64,000 nt of DNA from Faecalibacter macacae (GTDB taxonomy: Bacteria; Bacteroidota; Bacteroidia; Flavobacteriales; Weeksellaceae): positions 124,001 to 188,000 of the forward strand of contig NZ_RDOJ01000004.1 in the NCBI RefSeq assembly GCF_003687725.1. Reading direction: 5' to 3'. The translations under genes and the position numbers were made by a program. The first letter of the stretch is position 1. Each line of letters opens with the position of its first letter. Of the stretch, positions 25,596 through 34,731 are shown piece after piece. Below the pieces are notes generated by a model. It had not been told where the DNA came from. It saw nothing but the letters and a program-made list of their open reading frames with translations, and did not search any database.

Positions 25596-25624
25596 AAAAA
25601 GCCACTCGATCGAGTGGCTTTCTT
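25594..25624. terminator. Bidirectional terminator
   Basis: Perfect 18-bp palindrome gccactcgatcgagtggc (25601-25618) flanked by A and T runs, between the convergent DUF2480 and beta-barrel genes. Confidence 0.85.
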
Positions 25625-25640
25625 AGTTATATATTTCGAA

Positions 25641-28382
25641 TTAAAATCCTCTTTGATTTCTCATTCCTCCACCGCGAGGTTGGTCGAAGTTTTGATTGTT
25701 GTTTGATTTTCCGCCAAATTGATTCAAGTTAAACGTAACTGAGAACATCACGAAACGAGTTAAAATACTGTTTCTTTCATCACGAATATATTCATCAGAA
25801 ATTGTTCTTGTATAACTGTTATTTTGGTTTAATAAATCATATACTTTAACTCCGGCTTCTAATTTATTATTGAAGAAAGAATACATCATTTGCATATTCC
25901 ATAAGAAGAAATCTCTTTTGAAACCAGCTGCCATTCTTGAATTGTTGTTGTAAGAAAATTCGTTTGTCCAAGTTAAATTTTTAGGCCAAGTTGTTATTGT
26001 TCTTAAACTAAAATTATGAACTGTGTTTGATTGTTGATCAATTGTGTAATTTTCATAATTCGAGTTTGAGAATCTTAAATTATACGATGGCGATAAGGTT
26101 AAATATTCGTTCCATTTATATGTTAATCGTACGTTTGGTGAAATACTTGAGTTGTATGCTGTGTATAATCTAGAGTTTCTGTAAGCTTGTTGTCTCGCAT
26201 AGCTTGTTTGTACACCAGCATTAAGGTTTAATTTGTTTCCAGCTTTACTTAATTGTTTGCTATAAAAGAAACCAGCATTTACGTTATAATTACCTTCAAT
26301 ATTCGTGTAAGTCGAACGTGTAATTAAGTTTTCATCAACCGAAGAATAATTAACAATGCTAGATTCATTGTAATTATATCCTAAGTTAACATTAAATCCT
26401 TGCTTTGTTTTACGATCAAAATTCGAGAAATTTAATGATAAACGGTGCGCACGATTTGGATCTAAATCAGGATTACCCACGAAAATATTTAAAGGATTTG
26501 ATAAATTTTCAATGGCTAATAATTGATTTGTAGAGGCTAAACTTGTATTGTAACGGTAATTGAAAGACAAATTATTATTGTCTAATTTGTATCGAATATT
26601 AGCTTCAATCATCGGTAAAGTCTCTTGTACAGTTAGGTTATAATTATCACCTCTGTATAAACCAAAGTTTCTTTGATTGTAAAAATCTGTACCTGCTTTT
26701 AACGTACCCGAAATTTTATTTTTCGTTAATTGTAATTCAGCATACGGTGTAATTTTGTTCAGATTTGTTTCTGTAAAACGTGTAAATAAATCGTTTTGAG
26801 TTACAAATTGTCCTGTTATTTCATCATAATCCCACGTAATTTCATCGTTTTCGATAAAGTTATAATTGTATCGAGAACCAACTGCAAGTTTTAAAGAATC
26901 ACTGATTGGTCGTGTATAATTCAGATCAAAATTAAAGTTGTTATTCTTCGAATTATTATTCTCTAATTGATTACGAATATCATCAGGATTATTGCTGTTA
27001 TAGAAAACAGTACTCGAGTTAATTCTGTTATTCTGTTTTGATTGAGCGAAAGATAAATCTGCCGTTGCATTAAGGTATGATTTGTCTTTGAAACCTTGGT
27101 ATAAAGTTATTTCCGAACCAATATTATCCGATTTTGATTCGTTTCTATTATTTGCTAAACTTTCATTTCGTAATTGCCCATTTTCATCAATCGATTTGCT
27201 ATCGCTTAATGTTGAAGCATTGTTTACAGTGTGCGTATATTTTGGAGCAAAAAATATTTTAGTCAAGTTGTTATTCCATTCTAAAGTTCCTCCAAAATTA
27301 TGTGCAAAATTTTCTGATTTTGATAACGAATTAGATTCAGTCGTATAAATATTATCTGGTAATAAATTCTCTTGACGCGTGTAATTTTCGTTTTTATTGT
27401 AGGTATGATTGAAGTTGTAATTAGCACCAACAGAAAGTTTTTCGTTTAATTTATCGTTGTAATTAAATCCGATATTCGAACTGTTTGTTATACCATTTCC
27501 ACCACGACGTCCCATTCGACCACGCCCAAATGATCCTGCGCCGTTTGATAATCCTGTGCTTGCAATATCGTTAGAAGAACCAATTAAACTGAACTTTTTA
27601 TTTCCTTTAAAATAATTTGCCATCAGATTTGCTTCGTAACGATTGTCCGTTCCGTAACCAACTGTAGCTTCAGCCATGTAGCCTTGTTTTTTGTCTTCTT
27701 TCAAAGTTACATTGATCGAAGATTTATCTGAGCGAGAACGTTCTCCAGAGAATTTTTCATTACGAGTTTTGAAGTCCGAAACTTGTACTTTTTTGATGAT
27801 ATCAGCCGGAATATTTTCTAAAGCAACTTTGCCATCTGTACCAAAAAATGGTTCACCATCAATCAAAATTTCGTTAACTTCTTTACCGTTTACAGTAATT
27901 TTTCCATCATCATCAACATCAACACCTGGCAATTCGCGTAAAAGTGCTTCTAAATTTGCATTTGGTTTTACGGCATAAGAACTTGCATTGTATTCAATAG
28001 TATCATTTTTAACAACTACAGGATCAACAGTTAATAAAACTTCTTTTAATTCGTAACGTTGAATACTTAATTCTACTGTTCCGAAATCATATGGCGTAGT
28101 TAATTTTTCGAAGCTTTTTTTGTAAATTCCTTCAATAGGATCTTCGATGATAACATAAACAGGTTTATCCTGAATGGGAATATCTATATTGAAATTTCCA
28201 TTCTCATCACTGTAAGTTGAAGCAATTTGTAAAGAATCGGCAGTATTACCAATAATAATTGACGCATCAACTAAAGGAAGTTGGATTTGATCTTGGATTT
28301 TTCCTTTTAAACTGATTTTATCTTGTGCAAAAGCATAAGATGTAAATAAAGTAAAAAGTAGAAACGAGAGTATCTTTGGCAT
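25641..28382 (-). CDS. TonB-receptor-like outer-membrane beta-barrel protein
   Basis: A 913-residue outer-membrane protein of the 'outer membrane beta-barrel' (OMP_b-brl_3) type. In order it has a signal peptide (ending YAFAQ), a carboxypeptidase regulatory-like beta-sandwich (about 22-110), a plug-like domain (about 120-215, with LREVPGVDVDDDGKITVNG-like sequence read here as LLRELPGVDVDDDG, and EILIDGEPFFG) and a long barrel of repeated Asn/Tyr-rich strands. The C-terminus is Gly/Arg/Asn-rich (PRGGGMRNQRGF). No SusD partner or TonB box was seen, so substrate and export mode are unknown. It is alone on its strand. Confidence 0.8.
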   Translation of the reverse strand: MPKILSFLLFTLFTSYAFAQDKISLKGKIQDQIQLPLVDASIIIGNTADSLQIASTYSDENGNFNIDIPIQDKPVYVIIEDPIEGIYKKSFEKLTTPYDFGTVELSIQRYELKEVLLTVDPVVVKNDTIEYNASSYAVKPNANLEALLRELPGVDVDDDGKITVNGKEVNEILIDGEPFFGTDGKVALENIPADIIKKVQVSDFKTRNEKFSGERSRSDKSSINVTLKEDKKQGYMAEATVGYGTDNRYEANLMANYFKGNKKFSLIGSSNDIASTGLSNGAGSFGRGRMGRRGGNGITNSSNIGFNYNDKLNEKLSVGANYNFNHTYNKNENYTRQENLLPDNIYTTESNSLSKSENFAHNFGGTLEWNNNLTKIFFAPKYTHTVNNASTLSDSKSIDENGQLRNESLANNRNESKSDNIGSEITLYQGFKDKSYLNATADLSFAQSKQNNRINSSTVFYNSNNPDDIRNQLENNNSKNNNFNFDLNYTRPISDSLKLAVGSRYNYNFIENDEITWDYDEITGQFVTQNDLFTRFTETNLNKITPYAELQLTKNKISGTLKAGTDFYNQRNFGLYRGDNYNLTVQETLPMIEANIRYKLDNNNLSFNYRYNTSLASTNQLLAIENLSNPLNIFVGNPDLDPNRAHRLSLNFSNFDRKTKQGFNVNLGYNYNESSIVNYSSVDENLITRSTYTNIEGNYNVNAGFFYSKQLSKAGNKLNLNAGVQTSYARQQAYRNSRLYTAYNSSISPNVRLTYKWNEYLTLSPSYNLRFSNSNYENYTIDQQSNTVHNFSLRTITTWPKNLTWTNEFSYNNNSRMAAGFKRDFFLWNMQMMYSFFNNKLEAGVKVYDLLNQNNSYTRTISDEYIRDERNSILTRFVMFSVTFNLNQFGGKSNNNQNFDQPRGGGMRNQRGF

Positions 28383-28435
28383 AAATTGATTTTATAGTCT
28401 ATTTATTTAGACCAAAAATCTTACCTAAAGTTTAA

Positions 28436-28954
28436 TTACTTCGTAACTTTTTTCCAGCTTGTCTCATTGATTTTTAAAGTATCAATAGGAGAAATTGTAT
28501 TAAATAATGGTGTAATTGCCATTACTCTATATGTTTTTTCTTCTCTTAGATCCATTTCTAAACAATAAGTTTCGATAGATTTTATAGTTTCAGAAGAAGA
28601 TGAAACGGATTCGTATAAAGTAGATTTTACTTTTTTAGTTACTTCCCAATTTTGACAATTTCCGACAGAAGAATAATACTTAAAAAGAAAGAATGGAATG
28701 ATTCCGATGATGATTCCAAATACAAATTTTAAGATATTTTTTATGTTCCAACCATCTGCTTTTTTGATGCTAAGCATAAATAAGAAGTAAATACTTGCAC
28801 CAGTAGCGAACGTTAAAATTTTAGGGAATATTTGAGCAAAACGATAATCAGAAAACTCTAAACTAATGTGTTCCCCAAAAACGAAATAACTGATAAACCA
28901 TACAATAATAAGGATAAAGGTAGTTTTTAAGGTTAATCGTAGAGATCTGTTCAT
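28436..28954 (-). CDS. Membrane protein of unknown function
   Basis: A 172-residue protein with three hydrophobic helices in its first 95 residues (about 9-27, 40-62 and 72-95) and a soluble C-terminal half with Cys residues in GNCQNWE and ETYCLEMD. I do not recognise a family. It follows methylmalonyl-CoA mutase after 80 nt on the same strand, but no functional link is evident. Confidence 0.55.
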   Translation of the reverse strand: MNRSLRLTLKTTFILIIVWFISYFVFGEHISLEFSDYRFAQIFPKILTFATGASIYFLFMLSIKKADGWNIKNILKFVFGIIIGIIPFFLFKYYSSVGNCQNWEVTKKVKSTLYESVSSSSETIKSIETYCLEMDLREEKTYRVMAITPLFNTISPIDTLKINETSWKKVTK

Positions 28955-29034
28955 GTTCTGATTTTTGCTTCTGTAAAATTAAAGATTAATTCCTGCTAAT
29001 CAAAAGGAATTAACAGGAATCAATCAGTTTATTA

Positions 29035-31167
29035 TTATTTATATTCTTTAATTAAATTTTCTAAAACTTCAATAGCGGATTCTGCTAAGTTAGTTCCTGG
29101 TCCAAAAATAGAATGAGCTCCGTTAGCTAAAAGGAAATCATAGTCTTGTCTTGGAATAACTCCTCCAACTACAATATATACATCTTCGCGTCCTAAAGTT
29201 TTTAATTCTTTAACTACTTCTGGAACCAAAGTTTTGTGCCCAGCTGCTAAAGAAGATACTCCCAGAATATGAACATCATTTTCAATGGCTTGTTTTGCAA
29301 CTTCGGCAGGTGTTTGGAATAATGGTGCAATATCCACATCAAATCCCATATCTGCATAAGATGTTGCTACAACTTTTGCTCCACGATCGTGTCCATCTTG
29401 TCCCATTTTTGCAACCATAATACGAGGGCGTCGACCTTCTAATTCAGCAAATTCATCTGCTAATTTTCTTGCTGTTTCAAAGCTTTCCATTTTTCCTGCA
29501 TCCATAGCATAAACTCCTTGTATTCCTCTTGTAATCGCTTTGTGTCTTCCGTAAATTGCTTCTAAAGCATCAGAAATTTCTCCTAAAGTTACTCGACGAC
29601 GAGCTGCTTCAATAGATAATTCTAATAAGTTTCCGTTTCCAGATTTAGCAGCTTCAGTAATTTGAGCTAAGATTTCTTCAACTTTAACTTGATCACGTGT
29701 CTCGCGAATTTGCTCTAATCGATCAATTTGTTTTTGACGAACTGCTGTATTATCAATATCTAAAATATCGAATTCTTGTTGATCTAATTTAGATTGATAA
29801 GCATTAACACCAATAATTGCATCTTCACCAGAATCAATTTTAGCTTGCTTTTTAGCAGCAGCTTCTTCAATGCGCATTTTGGGAATTCCAGCTTCAATGG
29901 CCTTAGTCATTCCGCCTAATTCACGTACTTCTTGGATATATTCCCAAGCTTGATTTGCCATCTCATTAGTTAAAGCTTCAATCATAAAACTTCCACCCAT
30001 TGGATCGGCAGTTCGGCAAATTTGAGTTTCTTCTTGTAAAATAATCTGTGTATTACGTGCAATACGAGCCGAGAAATCTGTTGGTAAAGCAATAGCCTCG
30101 TCTAAGGCATTTGTGTGTAACGATTGTGTTCCACCTAAAGCAGCAGCTAAAGCCTCAATTGCTGTACGACCAATATTATTGTAAGGTTCTTGCTCTGTTA
30201 AACTCCATCCAGAAGTTTGACAGTGCGTACGTAACATTAATGATTTTTTATTTTTTGGTTCGAATTCTTGCATCAATTTAGCCCAAAGCATACGTGCAGC
30301 ACGCATTTTTGCAATTTCTTGCGTAAAATTCATTCCAATTGCCCAAAAGAATGATAAACGTGGAGCGAAATCGTCTACTTTTAATCCAGCTTCTAAACCA
30401 GTTTTTACATATTCGTATCCATCAGCTAAAGTGTAAGCCATTTCTAAAACTGGCGTAGCACCTGCTTCTTGCATATGGTAACCAGAAATAGAGATAGAAT
30501 TGAAACGTGGAATATTTTTAGAAGTATATTCAAAGATATCTGCAATGATTTTCATCGATGGCGTAGGAGGATAGATGTACGTATTACGTACCATAAATTC
30601 CTTTAAAATATCGTTTTGAATTGTACCTGATAATTGCTCTTGTGTAACACCTTGTTCTTCTGCAGCAACAATATAAAATGCTAAGATTGGTAAAACAGCT
30701 CCGTTCATTGTCATAGAAACTGATATTTTATCTAATGGAATTTCATTAAATAAAATCTTCATATCTTCAACAGAATCAATAGCAACACCAGCTTTACCTA
30801 CATCGCCAACTACACGTTCGTGATCCGAATCATATCCACGGTGTGTTGCTAAATCGAAGGCAACTGAAAGTCCTTTTTGACCAGCAGCTAAGTTTCTTTT
30901 ATAAAAAGCATTTGATTCTTCGGCAGTCGAAAAACCAGCATATTGACGAATTGTCCAAGGTTGACGAACATACATTGTACTGTACGGACCTCTTAAAAAA
31001 GGTGCAACTCCTGGTAAAAAATCTGTTTGTTTTAGATTTTTTATATCGTCAAAAGTATAATTGTTTTTTACTTGTAAACTATCTAATTCAAATTCTTCCA
31101 TTTCTGGTTGAACTGAACTTAATCTTCTTTCAAATCTAAGATTCGAAAAATTTGTTTTGTGATTCAT
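29035..31167 (-). CDS. scpA: Methylmalonyl-CoA mutase, large subunit
   Basis: A 710-residue coenzyme B12-dependent mutase interconverting methylmalonyl-CoA and succinyl-CoA. The N-terminal barrel begins with [20 protein letters not shown] and contains the [12 protein letters not shown] and [13 protein letters not shown] blocks. The C-terminal cobalamin-binding domain has the D-x-H-x-x-G motif (QDGHDRG) with the cobalt-ligand His at about 593. Many relatives carry the small subunit gene (mutA) directly upstream; here the upstream neighbour is a divergent, unrelated gene, so the partner is elsewhere or absent. Confidence 0.94.
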   Translation of the reverse strand: MNHKTNFSNLRFERRLSSVQPEMEEFELDSLQVKNNYTFDDIKNLKQTDFLPGVAPFLRGPYSTMYVRQPWTIRQYAGFSTAEESNAFYKRNLAAGQKGLSVAFDLATHRGYDSDHERVVGDVGKAGVAIDSVEDMKILFNEIPLDKISVSMTMNGAVLPILAFYIVAAEEQGVTQEQLSGTIQNDILKEFMVRNTYIYPPTPSMKIIADIFEYTSKNIPRFNSISISGYHMQEAGATPVLEMAYTLADGYEYVKTGLEAGLKVDDFAPRLSFFWAIGMNFTQEIAKMRAARMLWAKLMQEFEPKNKKSLMLRTHCQTSGWSLTEQEPYNNIGRTAIEALAAALGGTQSLHTNALDEAIALPTDFSARIARNTQIILQEETQICRTADPMGGSFMIEALTNEMANQAWEYIQEVRELGGMTKAIEAGIPKMRIEEAAAKKQAKIDSGEDAIIGVNAYQSKLDQQEFDILDIDNTAVRQKQIDRLEQIRETRDQVKVEEILAQITEAAKSGNGNLLELSIEAARRRVTLGEISDALEAIYGRHKAITRGIQGVYAMDAGKMESFETARKLADEFAELEGRRPRIMVAKMGQDGHDRGAKVVATSYADMGFDVDIAPLFQTPAEVAKQAIENDVHILGVSSLAAGHKTLVPEVVKELKTLGREDVYIVVGGVIPRQDYDFLLANGAHSIFGPGTNLAESAIEVLENLIKEYK

Positions 31168-31297
31168 AACGCTAATATAAAAAATATCGACAGATATATT
31201 TTCAAATTTTCATGTAAAATGAATATTACAACTATATGATAAAGAGCTTTTTGGTAGGATTATTGAAGTTTTAAATCAAATCATAAAATCAACCAAC

Positions 31298-32332
31298 ATG
31301 AAATTAGACTTTAATAATCAGACAATTAATGAAATTATTGCATCTATTGATGAGAATAAAGCTATGGAATGGCAGATTGATATTTTAAATTTTTTGAGGA
31401 AATATCAAGAACAACACAGCGAAATTAAAATCAATGAAATGCAAGGTGAAAATATCTTTACGATTGCAATGAAACGTGAAAATATTCAGAACACAGTTAA
31501 AGAATTGAATAAATACACGAATGTTGAGCAAGGAGATACGACTTTGATTGCAAATTCGATTACTATGAAAGATGGTGTTATTGCATTAGCACAAGCGATT
31601 GAAGGAAAAATGGAAGCGTATTGTGTTGAGCCAACGAATGATATTAAAATTCCGTACACTGGACAAGATCAAAATTCTATTCACTGGGGATTGAATTATG
31701 TATATTTAACCGAGGCGCAAGTACAACAATCGGAAGATGTACTGCATCGAATAGAAAAAATTGCTGTTGAAACTAATGGAATTAAAGATGAAACTAAAGA
31801 ATTGTTATTTAATAACAATCAGCAGCAAACAGTCTACGAGGTTTTTAGTGTAAAATCATTTCCGATTGCTGTAAGAAGATTAAATGAAGAAAATTATTCA
31901 CTCATTGGTAATGTAAATATTAGTCAATCAAATGACGGACAATTACTTGTAGATTCACCTAATTTTCAAGAGCAAATTAATACTCAAAAAGCAGTTATAA
32001 TTAATGAAGATAATACTTTTAGATGGCTGACATCTGGAGAATATTTAGATGATGATAGTAATACAATTATAAATTTTGATCATATCGAAGAAGTTTTAAA
32101 GCCTTTTATCGATACGCGATTTGTAGTAATAAATTTTCCAGAAAAAGGAACAGGACAAGATGTGGTTACTTTGATTGTTGAAAGACGTTATATGGAAGAA
32201 TTTAGTTATCTAACTGACGGTTTAAAAGAACATGAAGTCCCTAAGCAAACGTATTTTTTAGGAGAATTCCCTGAAAATAACGACAAAGCAGCAATTCGTA
32301 AAGAAGTAAAGAGATTACTAACAACGAGTTAA
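31298..32332 (+). CDS. MenE-like protein lacking the ATP-binding P-loop (putative pseudoenzyme)
   Basis: A 344-residue protein without clear annotation. Read against my memory of flavobacterial o-succinylbenzoate-CoA ligases (also about 350 residues), the fold seems to run end to end. N-terminal: WQIDILNFLRKYQ, then EQGDTTLIANSITMKDGVIAL, then KMEAYCVEPTNDI. C-terminal: FRWLTSGEYLDDD (242-252), FDHIEEVLKPF, and EHEVPKQTYFLGEFPENNDK with Lys330 at the place of the late catalytic lysine. Yet the ATP-gripping TSGSTGxPK loop is replaced by INEMQGENI (about residues 45-55). I infer an inactive or altered ANL-superfamily paralogue. It has no signal peptide and stands alone. Confidence 0.45.
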   Translation: MKLDFNNQTINEIIASIDENKAMEWQIDILNFLRKYQEQHSEIKINEMQGENIFTIAMKRENIQNTVKELNKYTNVEQGDTTLIANSITMKDGVIALAQAIEGKMEAYCVEPTNDIKIPYTGQDQNSIHWGLNYVYLTEAQVQQSEDVLHRIEKIAVETNGIKDETKELLFNNNQQQTVYEVFSVKSFPIAVRRLNEENYSLIGNVNISQSNDGQLLVDSPNFQEQINTQKAVIINEDNTFRWLTSGEYLDDDSNTIINFDHIEEVLKPFIDTRFVVINFPEKGTGQDVVTLIVERRYMEEFSYLTDGLKEHEVPKQTYFLGEFPENNDKAAIRKEVKRLLTTS

Positions 32333-32374
32333 AAAAAAGAGCCGACTTAATAATTAAGTCGGCTCTTTTTTTTT
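32331..32374. terminator. Bidirectional terminator
   Basis: Arms agagccgacttaa / ttaagtcggctct around taa, with A and T runs, between the convergent genes at 31298 and 32373. Confidence 0.85.
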
Positions 32375-32642
32375 AATATTGAATATCTATTAATGAAGTT
32401 AATGGGATTAATATGCCATTTTTAATTTGTAAATATTTTTCAGTAACTGTCCAAACAGTTGTCTCAATTTTCTTTGGTCCTTGATCTGTTTGGAAAGTAA
32501 TATATGCTTTTGATTTAAACTCATTTCCTAATCGTACAGCTCCTATCAATTTTTCTTTCTGTACGTGAACTTCATCTATTGGCGCATCTAAGAATTTATA
32601 GTTTTGAACTTCTTCCTTCTCAATTAATTCAGCTTTAATCAT
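32373..32642 (-). CDS. Small conserved-looking cytoplasmic protein
   Basis: An 89-residue protein without signal or membrane segment, predicted mostly beta (AYITFQTDQGPKKIETTVWTVTEKYLQIKNG). I do not recognise a family. Frame, ATG start and a terminator placed exactly at its end support a real gene. Confidence 0.55.
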   Translation of the reverse strand: MIKAELIEKEEVQNYKFLDAPIDEVHVQKEKLIGAVRLGNEFKSKAYITFQTDQGPKKIETTVWTVTEKYLQIKNGILIPLTSLIDIQY

Positions 32643-32841
32643 CGTTCTCTCTTTTTTTGGTTTATTATATTTGTTCTTTCACACGTTACCGAATGTACAA
32701 ATTCGGTAAATAAAAAACTAACAAAAGTCATTAAAATTTTAATAAAAATTTTCCGTCTAATTTTGAGTTTTCACTGTGGTGTATATGTATTCAAAAAGTT
32801 GACCAAGATTTATTTATTCTAATATATTCATCTGAATTTCG

Positions 32842-32849
32842 TAATTTTG
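32842..32849 (+). promoter_or_regulatory. Candidate -7 element directly before era
   Basis: TAATTTTG matches TAnnTTTG and ends only 4 nt before the era ATG at 32854. If used, the transcript would be leaderless or nearly so. Confidence 0.45.
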
Positions 32850-32853
32850 CACC

Positions 32854-33741
32854 ATGTCAGACGAAAAGAAATTTAAATCCGGTTTTGTTAACATCATTGG
32901 TAATCCTAACGTAGGAAAATCAACGTTAATGAATTTAATGATGAAAGAGCGTTTAGTTATTGCAACACACAAGGCACAAACTACGCGTCATCGTATTAAA
33001 GGAATTTTAACTACGGAAGATTATCAGATTGTATTTTCTGATACTCCAGGAGTTTTAGATCCTGCGTACGAATTGCAAGCAAAAATGATGGAAGCAGTAA
33101 ACGAATCTTTGGTTGATGCTGATGTGATTCTTTATGTTGTAGAAATCGGAGAAAAACGTTTGAAAAATGAAGAAGTATTTACTCGTCTTCAAAAAACATC
33201 AACTCCAATTATTTTATTATTAAATAAAATTGATACAGCTACGCCTGATCGTCTGAATGAAGCTGTTGAGTATTGGCACGAATTATTACCTAATGCACAA
33301 ATTTTACCTATTTCTGCAAAAGAAAATGTAAATGTTGATATGTTAGTGAATAAAATTAAAGAGATGTTACCAGAAGGACCTCAATATTATCCAGAAGAGC
33401 AATTAACAGATCGCTCGGAACGTTTTATTGTGAATGAGGTAATTCGTGAGAAAATTTTATTAAACTATACAAAAGAGATTCCTTATTCTGTTGAAGTTGT
33501 AACAGAGCGTTTCAAAGAAGAAATGAATTTAATTTCTATTGATGCTGAAATTTTTGTTGAACGTGATTCTCAAAAAGGAATTATCATTGGGCATAAAGGT
33601 GAATCTTTATCAAAAGTAGGGAAAGAAGCCAGAGAAGAATTAGAAAAATTCTTTGATAAAAAGGTTTTCTTAAAGCTGTTTGTAAAGGTGAAAAAAGATT
33701 GGCGTAAAAAAGAAAATGATTTACGTCGTTTTGGTTATTAA
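32854..33741 (+). CDS. era: GTPase Era
   Basis: A 295-residue essential GTPase that binds 16S rRNA and assists 30S ribosome assembly. The P-loop GNPNVGKST is at residues 16-24, the switch II motif DTPG follows, and LLNKIDT is the guanine-specificity motif. The KH RNA-binding domain occupies the C-terminal third, with GIIIGHKGESLSKVG as its GxxG signature. It is a single gene followed by a terminator. Confidence 0.96.
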   Translation: MSDEKKFKSGFVNIIGNPNVGKSTLMNLMMKERLVIATHKAQTTRHRIKGILTTEDYQIVFSDTPGVLDPAYELQAKMMEAVNESLVDADVILYVVEIGEKRLKNEEVFTRLQKTSTPIILLLNKIDTATPDRLNEAVEYWHELLPNAQILPISAKENVNVDMLVNKIKEMLPEGPQYYPEEQLTDRSERFIVNEVIREKILLNYTKEIPYSVEVVTERFKEEMNLISIDAEIFVERDSQKGIIIGHKGESLSKVGKEAREELEKFFDKKVFLKLFVKVKKDWRKKENDLRRFGY

Positions 33742-33763
33742 ATAATCATTTTAAATAATAGTT

Positions 33764-33790
33764 AAGCGTTGATATTTCAACGCTTTTTTT
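33764..33790 (+). terminator. Terminator of era
   Basis: Arms aagcgttga / tcaacgctt around tatt, followed by a T run. Confidence 0.75.
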
Positions 33791-33855
33791 GTGCTTTAAA
33801 TTCTGAAAATTTGTAATTTTAGATAGAGATAAAAACCATTCTAAAACAAAACCTT

Positions 33856-34644
33856 ATGGCTACAATATTATTCCCAACAGATTTTTCTAACACAGCTAAC
33901 AATGCATTTATTTATGCATTAAACCTTGCGAAAGCAATCAACGCGGACATCAGAATGATTACGCTAAAAACTCATCTAAAAGAATACTTAAACATGCAAG
34001 AAGATGAGTTTGAGATTAAGGTGAATGAATTACTGGCAATTGCCAAAGACAACGAATTAGAAGATGTAAAAATTAAAAGTTCTTTAGAAATCGGAGACTT
34101 ATTAATTACTGTACTTGATATTGTACAAAAAGAAAATATCGATTATATCGTAATGGGTACAAATGGAGAAAATAGTTTTGGACAAAAATTCTTCGGATCT
34201 CAAACTTTAGCCGTTATTAATAATTCGCCAATTCCGGTTCTGGCAGTTCCTCATAATGTTGTTTTTCAAGAAAATCGAAAGTTTGCTTATGCATCAATGT
34301 TCGATCCAAAAGAAAAACCTGCAATTGAAAAAATGATAGGCTTTGCTAAAAAACATAATTCAACGTTAGATATTGTCCATGTAGAGAAGAAGGCAATGTC
34401 GATTGATATGATTATGAATAAGCGTGAATTGGAAGTAAATTATCCAGAAGCTAAAGTTGCAGTGCTTAAAAGTAAAGATGTAGAAACTGCATTATTAGAT
34501 TATTGCGAGATGTATCATATAGATGTTTTAGGTATGTTGTATCGTGAATTAAATCCTTTTCAAAGATTATTTACAGAAAGTCACAGCCGACAATTATTAA
34601 CAAGTGCAAATTTTGCAATATTAGTATTAAAAGGACGAAATTAA
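33856..34644 (+). CDS. Universal stress protein with two UspA domains
   Basis: A 262-residue tandem UspA protein. The first domain (about 1-135) has the ATP-binding G-2x-G-9x-G(S) motif in GTNGENSFGQKFFGSQT and ends with IPVLAVP. The second domain (about 140-262) is degenerate: the matching region reads GMLYRELNPFQRLFTESHS and lacks the glycine motif, though it ends AILVLKG. Family members bind ATP and act in stress survival; the specific role is unknown. It is monocistronic. Confidence 0.88.
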   Translation: MATILFPTDFSNTANNAFIYALNLAKAINADIRMITLKTHLKEYLNMQEDEFEIKVNELLAIAKDNELEDVKIKSSLEIGDLLITVLDIVQKENIDYIVMGTNGENSFGQKFFGSQTLAVINNSPIPVLAVPHNVVFQENRKFAYASMFDPKEKPAIEKMIGFAKKHNSTLDIVHVEKKAMSIDMIMNKRELEVNYPEAKVAVLKSKDVETALLDYCEMYHIDVLGMLYRELNPFQRLFTESHSRQLLTSANFAILVLKGRN

Positions 34645-34663
34645 TTCCAAATTATTCGATTTT

Positions 34664-34687
34664 AAAGCGATGTTTGACATCGCTTTT
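34664..34687 (+). terminator. Terminator of the universal stress gene
   Basis: Arms aaagcgatgt / acatcgcttt around ttg, followed by T residues. Confidence 0.75.
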
Positions 34688-34731
34688 TTATTGGCTAAAT
34701 TTTTGCGAAATTTATAATACAATTTGATCAA

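Noticed and set aside
25601-25618. Perfect 18-bp palindrome as possible operator or recombination site
   Set aside because: A and T runs on both sides and its place between convergent genes make it an ordinary bidirectional terminator.
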